The notes: generated by a model not told the origin, from the letters alone. A stretch of DNA of 64,000 nucleotides from Planomicrobium sp. YIM 101495 (GCF_009707665.1 NZ_WLZW01000007.1:1-64000), one strand, 5' to 3'; positions 29,093 through 42,199 are shown, numbered from the stretch's first letter. Translations and numbers: made by a program.

Positions 29093-31171
29093 ATGCCTAG
29101 AGAGTTCTCCTTAGACAAAACACGTAATATCGGGATCATGGCTCACATCGATGCCGGTAAAACGACTACTACGGAGCGTATCCTTTACTACACTGGCCGT
29201 ATCCACAAGATCGGCGAGACGCACGAAGGTGGCGCTCAAATGGACTGGATGGAGCAGGAGCAGGAACGTGGCATCACGATCACTTCTGCTGCGACAACAG
29301 CTTCATGGAAAGAACACCGCGTCAACATCATCGATACTCCAGGACACGTAGACTTCACTGTAGAGGTTGAACGTTCACTGCGTGTACTTGATGGTGCAGT
29401 AACAGTTCTTGACGCACAATCAGGCGTTGAGCCACAAACTGAAACAGTTTGGCGTCAAGCAACGACATACGGAGTACCACGTATCGTATTCATCAACAAG
29501 ATGGATAAAATCGGTGCAGATTTCCTATATTCTGTAGGTACTCTTCACGAGCGTCTTCAAGCAAATGCACACCCGATCCAATTGCCGATCGGTGCGGAAG
29601 ATCAATTCACAGGGATCATTGACCTTGTCGAAATGAACGCACGCATGTATGCAAATGACTTGGGAACAGATGTACAAGATATCGAAATCCCTGAAGAATA
29701 CAGAGAGCAGGCTGAAGAATGGCGCACGAAACTCGTGGAAGCTGTAGCTGAGCTTGATGAAGACTTGATGGAGAAATATCTTGGCGGCGAAGAAATCACT
29801 GAAGCTGAACTTAAAGCAGCGATCCGTAAAGGAACGTTGGATGTCGAGTTCTACCCAGTAGTTTGCGGAACTGCATTCAAAAACAAAGGTGTTCAATTGA
29901 TGCTTGATGCAGTCATTGACTACCTGCCATCACCACTTGATGTACCGCCAATGACTGCAATCGTCCCTGATACGGATGAGGAAGTTTTGCGTAAAGCTGA
30001 CGAAAGCGAGCCTTTCTCTGCACTGGCGTTTAAAGTTATGACAGATCCATACGTAGGGAAGTTGACTTTCTTCCGTGTGTACTCTGGTACTTTGAAATCC
30101 GGTTCATACGTACAGAACTCTTCTAAAGGTAAGCGCGAGCGCGTAGGACGTATCCTGCAAATGCACGCTAACTCACGTGAAGAGATCTCTGAAGTATACT
30201 GTGGAGATATCGCTGCTGCAATCGGCTTGAAAGATACATCGACAGGGGATACATTGAGCGATGAGAAAGACCAAGTAATCCTAGAGCGCATGGTCTTCCC
30301 AGAACCAGTTATCTCATTGTCAGTTGAGCCGAAATCAAAAGCGGACCAAGACAAAATGGGTCAAGCCCTTGCGAAATTGCAAGAAGAGGATCCAACATTC
30401 CGCGCGCATACAGATCAGGAAACTGGTCAAACGATCATCGCAGGTATGGGTGAACTTCACCTTGATATCCTCGTTGACCGCATGCGCCGTGAGTTCAACG
30501 TCGAAGCCAACGTTGGTGCTCCGCAAGTATCTTACCGTGAAACTTTCCGCCAGTCGGCGCAAGTTGAAGGGAAATTCGTTCGCCAATCCGGTGGACGCGG
30601 TCAGTTCGGACACGTTTGGATCGAGTTCTCTCCAAACGAAGAAGGCGCTGGCTTCGAGTTCGAGAACGCAATCGTCGGTGGGGTTGTTCCACGTGAATAC
30701 ATCCCGGCTGTTGAAGCAGGTTTGCGCGATTCACTCGACAATGGTGTAATCGCTGGTTACCCATTGATCGACATCAAAGCAAGACTATTCGATGGTTCTT
30801 ACCACGATGTTGACTCGAACGAGATGGCATTTAAAGTTGCCGCTTCCATGGCACTAAAAAATGCAATTTCTAAAGTTAACCCGGTTCTTCTTGAGCCAAT
30901 CATGAAAGTCGAAGTGGTTATTCCTGAAGAATATCTCGGCGACATCATGGGTGACATCACGTCACGTCGCGGACGCGTTGAAGGTATGGACGCTCGCGGT
31001 AACGCTCAAGTAGTCCGTGCGATGGTTCCACTTGCAGAAATGTTCGGATATGCGACTTCATTGCGTTCTAACACGCAAGGCCGTGGTGTGTTCTCAATGC
31101 ACTTCGACCACTATGAAGAAGTACCGAAATCAATTTCTGAAGACATCATCAAAAAAAATAAAGGCGAATAA
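29093..31171 (+). CDS. fusA: Elongation factor G
   Basis: EF-G drives translocation by GTP hydrolysis. The 692-residue product has G1 AHIDAGKT near residue 19, the switch [10 protein letters not shown], and NKMD; domains II-V follow, with the domain [15 protein letters not shown] segment. The fusidic-acid region looks normal. AAGGAG precedes ATG 29093. It follows rpsG by 53 bases. Confidence 0.97.
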   Translation: MPREFSLDKTRNIGIMAHIDAGKTTTTERILYYTGRIHKIGETHEGGAQMDWMEQEQERGITITSAATTASWKEHRVNIIDTPGHVDFTVEVERSLRVLDGAVTVLDAQSGVEPQTETVWRQATTYGVPRIVFINKMDKIGADFLYSVGTLHERLQANAHPIQLPIGAEDQFTGIIDLVEMNARMYANDLGTDVQDIEIPEEYREQAEEWRTKLVEAVAELDEDLMEKYLGGEEITEAELKAAIRKGTLDVEFYPVVCGTAFKNKGVQLMLDAVIDYLPSPLDVPPMTAIVPDTDEEVLRKADESEPFSALAFKVMTDPYVGKLTFFRVYSGTLKSGSYVQNSSKGKRERVGRILQMHANSREEISEVYCGDIAAAIGLKDTSTGDTLSDEKDQVILERMVFPEPVISLSVEPKSKADQDKMGQALAKLQEEDPTFRAHTDQETGQTIIAGMGELHLDILVDRMRREFNVEANVGAPQVSYRETFRQSAQVEGKFVRQSGGRGQFGHVWIEFSPNEEGAGFEFENAIVGGVVPREYIPAVEAGLRDSLDNGVIAGYPLIDIKARLFDGSYHDVDSNEMAFKVAASMALKNAISKVNPVLLEPIMKVEVVIPEEYLGDIMGDITSRRGRVEGMDARGNAQVVRAMVPLAEMFGYATSLRSNTQGRGVFSMHFDHYEEVPKSISEDIIKKNKGE

Positions 31172-31210
31172 TTGAATTCTGTCCTTTAATAAAGTATAAA
31201 TAGTGTATAT

Positions 31211-31250
31211 GCCTGGATAGCGGCTTGCTGTTCATCCAGGCCACTTTTTT
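31211..31250 (+). terminator. Terminator-like hairpin between fusA and tuf
   Basis: A perfect 8-bp stem, GCCTGGAT with ATCCAGGC, has a 15-base loop and is followed by ACTTTTTT. It may end the fusA transcript or attenuate readthrough into tuf. Confidence 0.78.
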
Positions 31251-31285
31251 AACAATATAATTTAAATCTTGAGGAGGATTTTCCA

Positions 31286-32473
31286 ATGGCTAAAGAAAAA
31301 TTCGATCGCTCCAAAACACATGCGAACATCGGTACAATCGGTCACGTTGACCATGGTAAAACAACTTTGACTGCAGCAATCGCTACAGTTCTTGCAAAAG
31401 CATCAGGTGGTACTGCTCGTTCTTACGACCAGATCGACAACGCACCAGAAGAAAAAGAGCGCGGAATCACAATCAACACTTCTCACGTTGAGTATGAAAC
31501 TGCTACTCGTCACTATGCACACGTTGACTGCCCAGGACACGCCGACTATGTTAAAAACATGATCACTGGCGCTGCTCAAATGGACGGCGGGATCCTAGTA
31601 GTATCTGCTGCTGATGGCCCAATGCCACAAACACGTGAGCACATCCTTCTTTCACGTCAAGTAGGTGTTCCTTACCTAGTAGTCTTCATGAACAAATGTG
31701 ACATGGTAGACGACGAAGAACTTCTTGAGTTGGTTGAGATGGAAATTCGCGACCTTCTATCTGAATACGACTTCCCTGGCGATGACATTCCTGTCATCAA
31801 AGGTTCTGCTCTTAAAGCTCTTGAAGGCGAAGCAGAGTGGGAAGAAAAAATCATGGAATTGATGGCTGCAGTTGATGAGTACATCCCAACTCCAGAACGT
31901 CAAACTGACAAACCATTCATGATGCCAGTTGAGGATGTATTCTCAATCACTGGCCGTGGTACAGTAGCTACTGGCCGCGTTGAACGTGGACAAGTTAAAG
32001 TCGGCGACACTGTTGACATCATCGGTATCGCTGAAGAAGCTAAATCTACAACTGTTACAGGTGTAGAAATGTTCCGCAAATTGCTTGACTATGCTGAAGC
32101 TGGCGACAACATCGGCGCACTTCTTCGTGGGGTTTCCCGCGACGACATCCAACGTGGACAAGTATTGGCTAAACCAGGCACAATCACGCCACACACAAAC
32201 TTCAAAGCTGAAGTTTACGTTCTTTCAAAAGAAGAGGGTGGCCGTCACACGCCATTCTTCACAAACTACCGTCCGCAGTTCTACTTCCGTACAACTGACG
32301 TAACTGGTGTTTGTAACCTTCCTGAAGGAGTAGAAATGGTTATGCCTGGCGACAACATCGAAATGACTGTTGAGCTAATCGCACCTATCGCTCTTGAAGA
32401 AGGAACTAAATTCTCTATCCGTGAGGGTGGACGTACTGTAGGCGCAGGCGTTGTTGCGTCTATCGTAAAATAA
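31286..32473 (+). CDS. tuf: Elongation factor Tu
   Basis: EF-Tu delivers aminoacyl-tRNA. The 395-residue product has G1 GHVDHGKT, the switch [10 protein letters not shown], and NKCD; domains II and III follow to VASIVK. Codon use is highly biased, as usual for this very abundant protein. GAGGAGG precedes ATG 31286. It is the only tuf copy in the window. A strong terminator follows. Confidence 0.97.
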   Translation: MAKEKFDRSKTHANIGTIGHVDHGKTTLTAAIATVLAKASGGTARSYDQIDNAPEEKERGITINTSHVEYETATRHYAHVDCPGHADYVKNMITGAAQMDGGILVVSAADGPMPQTREHILLSRQVGVPYLVVFMNKCDMVDDEELLELVEMEIRDLLSEYDFPGDDIPVIKGSALKALEGEAEWEEKIMELMAAVDEYIPTPERQTDKPFMMPVEDVFSITGRGTVATGRVERGQVKVGDTVDIIGIAEEAKSTTVTGVEMFRKLLDYAEAGDNIGALLRGVSRDDIQRGQVLAKPGTITPHTNFKAEVYVLSKEEGGRHTPFFTNYRPQFYFRTTDVTGVCNLPEGVEMVMPGDNIEMTVELIAPIALEEGTKFSIREGGRTVGAGVVASIVK

Positions 32474-32484
32474 TTCACTTTCTG

Positions 32485-32525
32485 AACCGCTTTGAGATCC
32501 TGTTGGGATCTCAAAGCGGTTTTTT
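32485..32525 (+). terminator. Strong terminator after tuf
   Basis: A 15-bp perfect stem (32486-32500 with 32506-32520) with a TGTTG loop is followed by TTTTT. It closes the str operon. Confidence 0.95.
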
Positions 32526-32661
32526 GCCGTTTTCACCAATTTCTCTCCTGCGCAGCGCTCTCTTTTCGCTAACTTTCCTTATGAAAAAACACACGTGCTC
32601 GATAGGAATAAAAATAATTTCAAAAAAAAATTAAAAAACGCAAAGCGTTGATGGATCAATC

Positions 32662-32676
32662 TTGTAAACGCATACA
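32662..32676 (+). promoter_or_regulatory. Probable cre site (CcpA) upstream of ilvB
   Basis: TTGTAAACGCATACA matches the cre consensus WTGNAANCGNWNNCW at every defined position. Its centre lies about 89 bases upstream of the predicted ilv transcription start. In B. subtilis CcpA activates ilv-leu from a similarly placed upstream cre, so activation is inferred. The rest of 32526-32722 is A-T rich with no gene; an AACGC-AAA-GCGTT inverted repeat at 32637-32649 has no assigned role. Confidence 0.75.
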
Positions 32677-32722
32677 TTAGTTTTTAATAGTTTGAATTGG
32701 TTGATAATTTAATTTTAAGATG

Positions 32723-32751
32723 TTGACACGTTGAAAGTAAGGCGATATGAT
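32723..32751 (+). promoter_or_regulatory. Promoter of the ilv-leu operon
   Basis: TTGACA at 32723-32728 and TATGAT at 32746-32751 are separated by 17 bases, placing the start near 32758. Confidence 0.88.
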
Positions 32752-32757
32752 AACAAC

Positions 32758-33108
32758 AATTTACAAGAGACCTTCACCGGAACCCAGTCACACAAAGGAT
32801 TTCGGGGACATGAAGGAAAATGAATAGCAAAAACGTTGAAGAGGCATGCGATGGAATCACATATTCACAGAGAGCCGGTATTGGTGGAAGCCGGCAATAT
32901 GTCCATCTAGCTACTCCCCTCCGAGTGGGATACTGAAAGGCAGCTGCTGATTAGGTATTCCCGGTAATTCTCACAGATTGCCGTTACAGAAAAGACAGGA
33001 AGCTTCTGTCATGAGGCTGCACATGCAGCGAACTAGGGTGGTACCATGAAACTTTTTCATCCCTACACAAAGAACATGATTCTTTGCGTAGGGATGGGAA
33101 AGTTTTTT
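32758..33108 (+). ncRNA. T-box leader, probably leucine-specific
   Basis: The Stem I apex has AGAGAG and CCGG/CCGG pairing at 32868-32894. The probable specifier is CTC (Leu) at 32914-32916, in the distance range seen in the cysE T-box. The T-box core AGGGTGGTACCATG is at 33035-33048; its TGGT (33039-33042) would pair with an acceptor end ACCA, matching the A discriminator of tRNA-Leu. The controlled terminator follows. A leucine T-box on ilv-leu is known in B. subtilis. No protein gene is seen here. Confidence 0.88.
33050..33108 (+). terminator. T-box-controlled terminator
   Basis: A long stem pairs CATCCCTAC and CAAAGAA (33058-33074) with TTCTTTG and GTAGGGATG (33080-33095), extended by AACTTT/AAAGTT, and runs into TTTTTTT. 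The CTAGGG of the T-box can pair with CCCTA as antiterminator. Confidence 0.92.
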
Positions 33109-33140
33109 TATTTACAGATGAAGATGAGGAGGCGTAAAGA

Positions 33141-34862
33141 TTGAGCACAGCAGTCCAGCTAATGCACGATACGAAGAAAGAGATGAAATTCAGCGGAGCA
33201 GATACACTGATCCAGTCATTGAAGAAGCAGGGCGTGGAACTGATTTTCGGCTATCCGGGAGGCGCGGTGCTTCCAATCTACGATGCGCTCTACAAAAATC
33301 CGATTCGCCACATCCTGGCAAGACATGAACAAGGAGCCATCCATGCAGCAGAAGGATATGCCCGCGTCACAGGAAATCCGGGAGTAGTCATCGCCACATC
33401 CGGCCCGGGGGCGACGAACCTTGTCACAGGAATCGCAGACGCCATGCTCGATTCCTTGCCGCTCGTCATTTTCACTGGTCAAGTAGCAAGCACCGTCATC
33501 GGCACCGATGCATTCCAAGAAGCAGACATCATCAGTATCACTCAGCCGATCACGAAACATAACTACCAAGTAAAACGAGCAGAGGATTTACCGCGTATCA
33601 TCAACGAAGCATTCCACATCGCTTCGACAGGTCGCCCCGGACCGGTGTTGATCGATGTCCCGAAAGATATCTCCTCGGCACTGATGGAGCCAGCAGAGTA
33701 TTCAGATGAGATCCGGCTGCCAGGTTATCAGCCAGTGACAAGGCCGAACTACTTGCAGATCCGAAAAGCAGCTGATGCGCTGGCGCAAGCGAACAAGCCG
33801 CTGATTCTTGCAGGTGCTGGCGTACTCGCTGCGAAAGCGACTGACGAACTGAGGCAGTTTGTCGAGCGTTATGAGATCCCGGTCGTCAATACGCTGCTTG
33901 GACTTGGGACGATGCCTGCACAGCATCCGCTGTTCTTCGGAATGGCTGGCATGCACGGCACTTACACAGCGAATACAGCGATTTGTGAATGCGATGTCCT
34001 ACTGAACATCGGTGCACGGTTCGACGATCGGTTGACCGGTAACTTAGCCAGCTTCGCACCAAACGCGAAAGTCATCCATATCGACATCGACCCGGCAGAG
34101 ATCGGGAAGAACGTACCGACAGCGATCCCGATTGTTGCAGACGCCAAGCAGGCACTCCTGCAATTGGCGGAACAGCAATTCGAAGCTACCTCTACTGAAG
34201 AGTGGCGAAAGAAGCTCACACAGGACCAAGCGATGTATCCACTTCGCTACAAGGCGAAAGAAGAAATCATGCCACAAGCAGCTGTCGAGCTAATCGGCCG
34301 GCTGACCGGGGGGGAGGCGATTGTCTCGACTGACGTCGGACAGCACCAAATGTGGGTGGCGCAGTACTATCCGTTCCAGCACCCGGATCGCTGGATTACA
34401 TCCGGCGGGCTCGGCACGATGGGCTTCGGACTCCCTGCCGCGATCGGCGCACAGTTCGCCCATCCGGACAGAGAGGTAGTCGCCATCGTCGGGGATGCAG
34501 GCTTTCAGATGACACTCCAAGAGTTGTCCTTGATGCAAGAACACCGATTGCCAGTGAAAGTGGTGATCTTCAATAACCAAAGCCTCGGAATGGTCCGCCA
34601 GTGGCAAGAGACATTCTACGACGAACGTTACTCCGAATCCCTCATCGCGAGTCAACCGGATTTCATCAAACTGGCTGAAGCATATGGCATCAAGGGATAC
34701 CGGGCCAAGACCATCGAAGAGGCGGAGCGCGTGTTCAAGGAAGCATTCGAATTGGAAGAGCCGGCAGTGATCGATTGCCGGGTGCTGGCACTGGAGAACG
34801 TCTACCCGATGGTGGCGCCAGGAAAAGGACTAGGCGACATGATTGGAGTGAACGTGGAGTGA
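33141..34862 (+). CDS. ilvB: Acetolactate synthase large subunit
   Basis: IlvB condenses pyruvate with pyruvate or 2-oxobutyrate using thiamine diphosphate. The 573-residue product has the cofactor-activating glutamate in [17 protein letters not shown], the central FAD-binding region, and the thiamine motif starting [11 protein letters not shown] and ending FNNQ. The start is TTG 33141, eight bases after GAGGAGG; an initiator TTG is unusual but well supported. It overlaps ilvH by four bases and forms the holoenzyme with it. Confidence 0.96.
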   Translation: MSTAVQLMHDTKKEMKFSGADTLIQSLKKQGVELIFGYPGGAVLPIYDALYKNPIRHILARHEQGAIHAAEGYARVTGNPGVVIATSGPGATNLVTGIADAMLDSLPLVIFTGQVASTVIGTDAFQEADIISITQPITKHNYQVKRAEDLPRIINEAFHIASTGRPGPVLIDVPKDISSALMEPAEYSDEIRLPGYQPVTRPNYLQIRKAADALAQANKPLILAGAGVLAAKATDELRQFVERYEIPVVNTLLGLGTMPAQHPLFFGMAGMHGTYTANTAICECDVLLNIGARFDDRLTGNLASFAPNAKVIHIDIDPAEIGKNVPTAIPIVADAKQALLQLAEQQFEATSTEEWRKKLTQDQAMYPLRYKAKEEIMPQAAVELIGRLTGGEAIVSTDVGQHQMWVAQYYPFQHPDRWITSGGLGTMGFGLPAAIGAQFAHPDREVVAIVGDAGFQMTLQELSLMQEHRLPVKVVIFNNQSLGMVRQWQETFYDERYSESLIASQPDFIKLAEAYGIKGYRAKTIEEAERVFKEAFELEEPAVIDCRVLALENVYPMVAPGKGLGDMIGVNVE

Positions 34863-35371
34863 AAAGAATCATTGTAGTCATCGTCAATAACGAAAGCGGT
34901 GTGCTGAACCGGGTGACCGGCATGATGATGAAACGGCAATTCAATATTGAAAGCATGACGGTCGGATACACCGAACGGCCGGGTATCTCGAAAATGACCT
35001 TCACCGTCAACGTAGAGGACGTCGGGAAGATCGAACAACTCCTGAAGCAGCTACAAAAACAGATTGACGTGCTGAAAGTGTATGACATCACCGATCAAGA
35101 AATGGTGGTACGGGAACTGGCCTTCGTCAAAGTGACAGCGCCACCCGCCATCCGCAACGAAGTCTACAGCATGGTCGAACCATTCCGGCCGAATGTCATC
35201 GACGTCAGCCGCGACGTCGTCACTTTCCAAGTGGTGGGCGGTTCCGAGAAGATCGAAGCATTCATTGAATTGCTGAAGCCTTATGGCGTGAAAGAGCTGA
35301 CAAGAACCGGAACGACCGCATTGGTCAGGGAAACACAGAAAATGGCTGCGGCTCCGGTAACGATTTTATAA
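34859..35371 (+). CDS. ilvH: Acetolactate synthase small subunit
   Basis: This regulatory subunit gives valine feedback control and stimulates IlvB. The 170-residue product has an N-terminal ACT domain ([24 protein letters not shown]) and a C-terminal domain for activation. GTG 34859 overlaps the ilvB stop in a GTGA junction, so translation is coupled; the longer open frame upstream lies inside ilvB and is discarded. The gene is also called ilvN. Confidence 0.95.
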   Translation: MKRIIVVIVNNESGVLNRVTGMMMKRQFNIESMTVGYTERPGISKMTFTVNVEDVGKIEQLLKQLQKQIDVLKVYDITDQEMVVRELAFVKVTAPPAIRNEVYSMVEPFRPNVIDVSRDVVTFQVVGGSEKIEAFIELLKPYGVKELTRTGTTALVRETQKMAAAPVTIL

Positions 35372-37970
<2,599 letters not shown>

Positions 37971-37997
37971 AACACTAAATCAGAGGAGGAGAAGGAA

Positions 37998-39098
37998 ATG
38001 GAGAAAACAATTGCAATCTTACCTGGAGACGGAATCGGACCTGAAGTGACAGCAGCAGCGGTGAAGGTGTTACGGACAATCGCGATGCGCTATGGACACA
38101 GCTTCACAATGAAAGAAGCGGATATCGGAGGGGCAGCAATCGACCGTTACGGCGAGCCTCTTCCTGACGAGACGATTACGGCATGTGAACAGAGTGATGC
38201 AATTTTGCTTGGAGCGGTTGGTGGGCCGAAGTGGGATAAGAACCCTGCGGACAAGCGTCCAGAAAAGGGGTTGCTTGGGATCCGGAAGCATTTCGACTTG
38301 TATGCCAACATCCGCCCGGTCAAAGCGTTTCCTTCCTTGCTCTCTTCTTCTCCATTGAAAAAAGAAGTGGCGGAAAACGTCGATATGGTGATCTTGCGGG
38401 AATTGACAGGCGGCTTGTACTTCGGGGAACCGAAACGCCGCAACGAACGCTCAGCGATCGACACGTTGGTTTATACGAAAGAAGAGATTAAACGCATCGT
38501 CACGCAAGCATTTGAGATTGCGCGAACGCGACGAGGCAAAGTGACGTCAGTCGACAAAGCAAATGTGCTGGAGACGAGTAAGCTATGGCGCCAAGTGGTG
38601 GAAGAAGTGAGAGAGGGCTATCCGGATGTTGACGTGGATCATTTGTATGTCGACGCTGCTGCGATGAAACTGATCACGGAACCATCGACATTCGACGTCA
38701 TCGTCACAGAAAATATGTTTGGTGATATCTTGAGCGATGAAGCATCTGTAATCACTGGTTCACTAGGGATGCTGCCATCTGCAAGTGTACGCGCAGACGG
38801 CTTCGGCCTTTACGAGCCTGTACATGGATCGGCGCCGGATTTAGCAGGGGAGAACAAAGCGAATCCCTCTGCAGCCATCCTATCTGCTGCGATGATGCTG
38901 CGTCACTCGTTCGGTTTCCATACGGAAGCATCAGCGATTGAGGAAGCAGTGAAGAGTGTATTGGAAGACGGTTACGGAACTGGCGATGTATGCGGAGGGG
39001 ACAAGCAAGTCGTCTCGACTACGCGCTTCGCTGAGAAAGTGATCGAAGAAATCGAGCGGGAATTCGTCTCGGACCACATCATGCTATCGTACGTGTAA
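37998..39098 (+). CDS. leuB: 3-isopropylmalate dehydrogenase
   Basis: LeuB oxidises and decarboxylates 3-isopropylmalate with NAD. The 366-residue product begins TIAILPGDGIGPEV and has the substrate arginines in the ANIRP and LRELTGGLYFGEPK regions, the tyrosine and lysine relay, and the metal-binding NMFGDILSDEAS segment. AGAGGAGGAG precedes ATG 37998. Confidence 0.97.
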   Translation: MEKTIAILPGDGIGPEVTAAAVKVLRTIAMRYGHSFTMKEADIGGAAIDRYGEPLPDETITACEQSDAILLGAVGGPKWDKNPADKRPEKGLLGIRKHFDLYANIRPVKAFPSLLSSSPLKKEVAENVDMVILRELTGGLYFGEPKRRNERSAIDTLVYTKEEIKRIVTQAFEIARTRRGKVTSVDKANVLETSKLWRQVVEEVREGYPDVDVDHLYVDAAAMKLITEPSTFDVIVTENMFGDILSDEASVITGSLGMLPSASVRADGFGLYEPVHGSAPDLAGENKANPSAAILSAAMMLRHSFGFHTEASAIEEAVKSVLEDGYGTGDVCGGDKQVVSTTRFAEKVIEEIEREFVSDHIMLSYV

Positions 39099-39116
39099 AA
39101 GAAGGGAGCAATCATC

Positions 39117-40532
39117 ATGGCTAAAAATATTATCGAAAAAATCTGGAGCGATCACATCGTTTATGCGGAGCAGGGAAAACCCGATCTTCTCTATATCGAT
39201 CTACATCTGCTGCACGAGGTGACTTCGCCGCAGGCTTTCGAAGGGCTGCGCCTGAATGGGCGAAAAGTCCGGCGGCCGGATCTTTGCTTCGCAACGATGG
39301 ACCATAATGTGCCGACAAGAAACCGTGACACGATCACGGATCCGGTCTCGAAGAAACAGATCCAGACCCTGCAGCAAAACTGTGAGGAATTCAGTGTGCC
39401 ACTTGCTGGCATCAATCACCCGGACCAAGGCATTGTCCACGTCATCGGGCCGGAGCTCGGGCTGACACAGCCGGGCAAGACCATTGTTTGTGGCGATAGC
39501 CATACGTCCACCCACGGTGCGTTCGGTGCATTGGCATTCGGCATCGGAACGAGTGAAGTGGAACACGTATTATCGACGCAGACGTTGTGGCAGTCGAAGC
39601 CGAAGACGATGGAAATGCGCATCGAAGGAGAGCTTGGCTTCGGCGTGAGTGCAAAAGACGTTATCTTGGCCATCATCGCGAAGTATGGTGTGGATATGGG
39701 GACGGGACATATCATCGAATATACCGGAGAAGCCATCCGCAAGATGACGATGGAAGAACGGATGACGGTTTGTAACATGTCGATTGAAGCAGGTGCACGT
39801 GCCGGCTTGATCAGTCCGGATGAAGTGACAGTGGAATTCCTAAGAGGGCGCCGTCATGTGCCGGCAGAAGAGGCATTCGAAGAAGCTGCAGCAGGCTGGC
39901 TAGCACTTGCTAGTGACGCTGGAGCGGAGTACGACGAAGTGTTGACGATTCACGCGGACGAAATCTCACCGTTTGTCACATGGGGAACGAACCCATCTAT
40001 GGGTGCGGGAATTGCAGGCCATGTCCCGTACATCAACGATTGTGAAAATCCGGAAGACCAGGAAGCGTTGAAGCAAGCACTTGCTTATATGGAGTTGGAA
40101 GAAGGTGCACCACTTTCGTCCATTCCGATTCAGCACGTCTTTATCGGTTCCTGTACGAACGCGCGCCTTGGTGACTTACGCTCAGCGAGTGAAATGATCA
40201 AAGGGCGGAAAGTGCATCCATCGGTCACAGCGATCGTCGTACCAGGTTCGGAAACGGTCAAACGGCAGGCGGAAGCGGAAGGCATCGACAAAGTGTTCTT
40301 GGATGCTGGCTTCGAATGGCGTGAGACGGGCTGCAGTATGTGCTTAGCGATGAACGATGATGCTGTACCGGCCGGCGAGCGTTGTGCTTCGACATCCAAC
40401 CGGAACTTTGAAGGACGCCAAGGGACGGGTTCTATGACGCACTTGATGAGTCCGGTCATGGCAGCAGCAGCTGCTGTCGAAGGGCGTTTGACGGATGTCC
40501 GCGTATTCATGAACGAACCGGTGTTGTCATAA
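39117..40532 (+). CDS. leuC: 3-isopropylmalate dehydratase large subunit
   Basis: LeuC with LeuD isomerises 2- to 3-isopropylmalate using a 4Fe-4S cluster. The 471-residue aconitase-like product has the three cluster cysteines in GSCTNARLGDL and GCSMCLAMN. VCGDSHTSTHGAFGALAFGIGTSEVEH is split by family-typical residues. It lies 18 bases after leuB and 20 bases before leuD. Confidence 0.96.
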   Translation: MAKNIIEKIWSDHIVYAEQGKPDLLYIDLHLLHEVTSPQAFEGLRLNGRKVRRPDLCFATMDHNVPTRNRDTITDPVSKKQIQTLQQNCEEFSVPLAGINHPDQGIVHVIGPELGLTQPGKTIVCGDSHTSTHGAFGALAFGIGTSEVEHVLSTQTLWQSKPKTMEMRIEGELGFGVSAKDVILAIIAKYGVDMGTGHIIEYTGEAIRKMTMEERMTVCNMSIEAGARAGLISPDEVTVEFLRGRRHVPAEEAFEEAAAGWLALASDAGAEYDEVLTIHADEISPFVTWGTNPSMGAGIAGHVPYINDCENPEDQEALKQALAYMELEEGAPLSSIPIQHVFIGSCTNARLGDLRSASEMIKGRKVHPSVTAIVVPGSETVKRQAEAEGIDKVFLDAGFEWRETGCSMCLAMNDDAVPAGERCASTSNRNFEGRQGTGSMTHLMSPVMAAAAAVEGRLTDVRVFMNEPVLS

Positions 40533-40552
40533 TTAATTGAGGAGGCGTTCAT

Positions 40553-41140
40553 ATGAAACCTATTAATAAAATCACCAGTGTCTTGACGCCGCTTGACCGC
40601 AAGAACGTCGACACCGATCAAATCATTTCGAAGGAATTCCTGAAGCGGATCGAACGGACCGGCTTTGGCCGTTACTTGTTCTATCATTGGCGGCACCGTC
40701 CCGATGGCAGTGAAGCGCCGGACTTCGTCTTGAACGATCCGCGCTATGCCGGCTCGGAGGTCCTGGTAGCCCAAGAAAACTTCGGCTGCGGCTCCTCACG
40801 TGAGCATGCGCCGTGGGCGATCCTTGATTATGGATTCAAAGTGGTCATCGCACCGAGCTATGCGGATATCTTCTATAACAACTGCGTGAAGAACGGCATC
40901 TTGCCGATCCGACTTGCCCATCAGGAAGTGACCGAGCTTCTGGAGAAAGGGAAGAAAGCTGCATTCGAGCTGAAAGTGAATTTGGAAGAGCAGACAGTCA
41001 GTGGGGAAGATGGGGTCCGTTACTCATTCAACATCGACCCTTACTGGAAAGAGATGCTCTTGAAGGGCTGGGACGAAATCGCATTGACGTTCCAGTATGA
41101 AGAAAAAATCGCGGCCTATGAAGCGAAGCAACTTGTGTAA
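40553..41140 (+). CDS. leuD: 3-isopropylmalate dehydratase small subunit
   Basis: LeuD provides the swivel domain that completes the LeuC active site. The 195-residue product has NVDTDQIISKEFLKR near the N-terminus and the diagnostic NFGCGSSREHAPWAI loop. GAGGAGG precedes ATG 40553. It is the last of the leu genes, with ilvA just downstream. Confidence 0.96.
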   Translation: MKPINKITSVLTPLDRKNVDTDQIISKEFLKRIERTGFGRYLFYHWRHRPDGSEAPDFVLNDPRYAGSEVLVAQENFGCGSSREHAPWAILDYGFKVVIAPSYADIFYNNCVKNGILPIRLAHQEVTELLEKGKKAAFELKVNLEEQTVSGEDGVRYSFNIDPYWKEMLLKGWDEIALTFQYEEKIAAYEAKQLV

Positions 41141-41197
41141 AGGCCTACTAGTAAAAGAGGAGATGGTTTTGTTGGGAATTCATATGACACGCTAGGC

Positions 41198-42163
41198 TTG
41201 TTTGCCGCCTACGAAAAGTTGGCACCGATTGTTCACCGTACACCTTGTAAGCAATCACGGACGTTAAACAGCCGGACAGGGAGCGAAGTGTTCTTGAAGC
41301 TGGAGAACTTACAGAAGACTGGATCGTTCAAAGTACGCGGAGCCTTCAATAAGATCAGCAAGCTGCCCGATGATGCCTGTGCACAGGGCATCATTTGCGC
41401 ATCCGCGGGGAATCATGCCCAAGGCGTCGCAATGGCGGGCCGGGAAAAGGGGGTGCCTGTGTCGGTCTTCATGCCGGAAGGGACACCGGAAGCGAAAGTG
41501 CTGGCGACGCGTCAGTACGGAGCGGTCGTCAAGATCACCGGACGGAACTTCGATGAAGCATACGCGGCAGCAAAGAAAGAGCAGTTGCGGTCGGGAGCGG
41601 TCTTCATCCACCCGTTCGATGATCTCGCTGTCATCGAAGGGCAGGCGACAGTCGCCCTGGAGATGCTCCAGCAGTGCCCCGCTCTTGATACGATCGTAGT
41701 GCCTGCCGGTGGAGGTGGGTTGCTTGCAGGTACTGCCCTTGCCGTCAAAACGCTCCGTCCGGAAGTCCGGGTCGTGGGCGTGCAGGCGGAAGCAGCTTCT
41801 GCCATCGCCTCGGCATTCCATGGATCCGATACATTTCCTGCCCTGTTCTTGCCGACTATCGCGGAAGGCATCCGGGTGAAGGAGCCGGGAGAGCTGACGA
41901 CACGGATCATCCGTTCGTTGGTGGATGACATGATCGTCGTCAGTGAGCAGGAAATCGCCTCTGCCATCCTGTTCATGCTCGAACGTGAGAAGATGCTTGT
42001 GGAGGGAGCCGGCGCGACAGCGGTCGCAGCAGTACTCCATAGCCACATGCCATTCAAGTCCGCACGCACCGGCATCATCGTCAGTGGTGGCAATCTCGAT
42101 ATAAGCAAGCTCGAAGCGTGCAGGAAAATCGCCGCTTCCATTAATCAAGTCAGTTCCTATTGA
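41198..42163 (+). CDS. ilvA: Threonine dehydratase, single-domain
   Basis: The PLP enzyme converts threonine to 2-oxobutyrate for isoleucine. The 321-residue frame has the lysine motif KTGSFKVRGAFNK and the glycine loop PAGGGGLLAG. It lacks the C-terminal ACT domain of biosynthetic IlvA, so isoleucine feedback is not expected. The start is uncertain: TTG 41198 is the only start codon in this frame after the leuD stop and has only a poor ribosome binding site. A strong site (AAGAGGAG, 41155-41162) instead precedes a different frame that stops at 41195. The codons before 41198 still look coding, so a small deletion is possible. Confidence 0.82.
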   Translation: MFAAYEKLAPIVHRTPCKQSRTLNSRTGSEVFLKLENLQKTGSFKVRGAFNKISKLPDDACAQGIICASAGNHAQGVAMAGREKGVPVSVFMPEGTPEAKVLATRQYGAVVKITGRNFDEAYAAAKKEQLRSGAVFIHPFDDLAVIEGQATVALEMLQQCPALDTIVVPAGGGGLLAGTALAVKTLRPEVRVVGVQAEAASAIASAFHGSDTFPALFLPTIAEGIRVKEPGELTTRIIRSLVDDMIVVSEQEIASAILFMLEREKMLVEGAGATAVAAVLHSHMPFKSARTGIIVSGGNLDISKLEACRKIAASINQVSSY

Positions 42164-42171
42164 ACCCAACA

Positions 42172-42199
42172 CCTCTTCGGATAAAACGGAGAGGTTTTT
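42172..42199 (+). terminator. Terminator after ilvA
   Basis: CCTCTTCG (42172-42179) pairs with CGGAGAGG (42187-42194), one G-U pair, followed by TTTTT. It ends the ilv-leu-ilvA transcript. Confidence 0.88.

Noticed and set aside
31256-31261. TATAAT just before tuf
   Set aside because: No -35 box at usual spacing, and the leader would be too short to hold the ribosome binding site comfortably.
32705-32720. CodY box near the ilv promoter
   Set aside because: AATTTTAAGATGTTG matches the AATTTTCWGAAAATT consensus only in its left half.
41309-42172. 287-codon minus-strand frame opposite ilvA
   Set aside because: It mirrors ilvA codon structure and has no recognisable domain or ribosome binding site.
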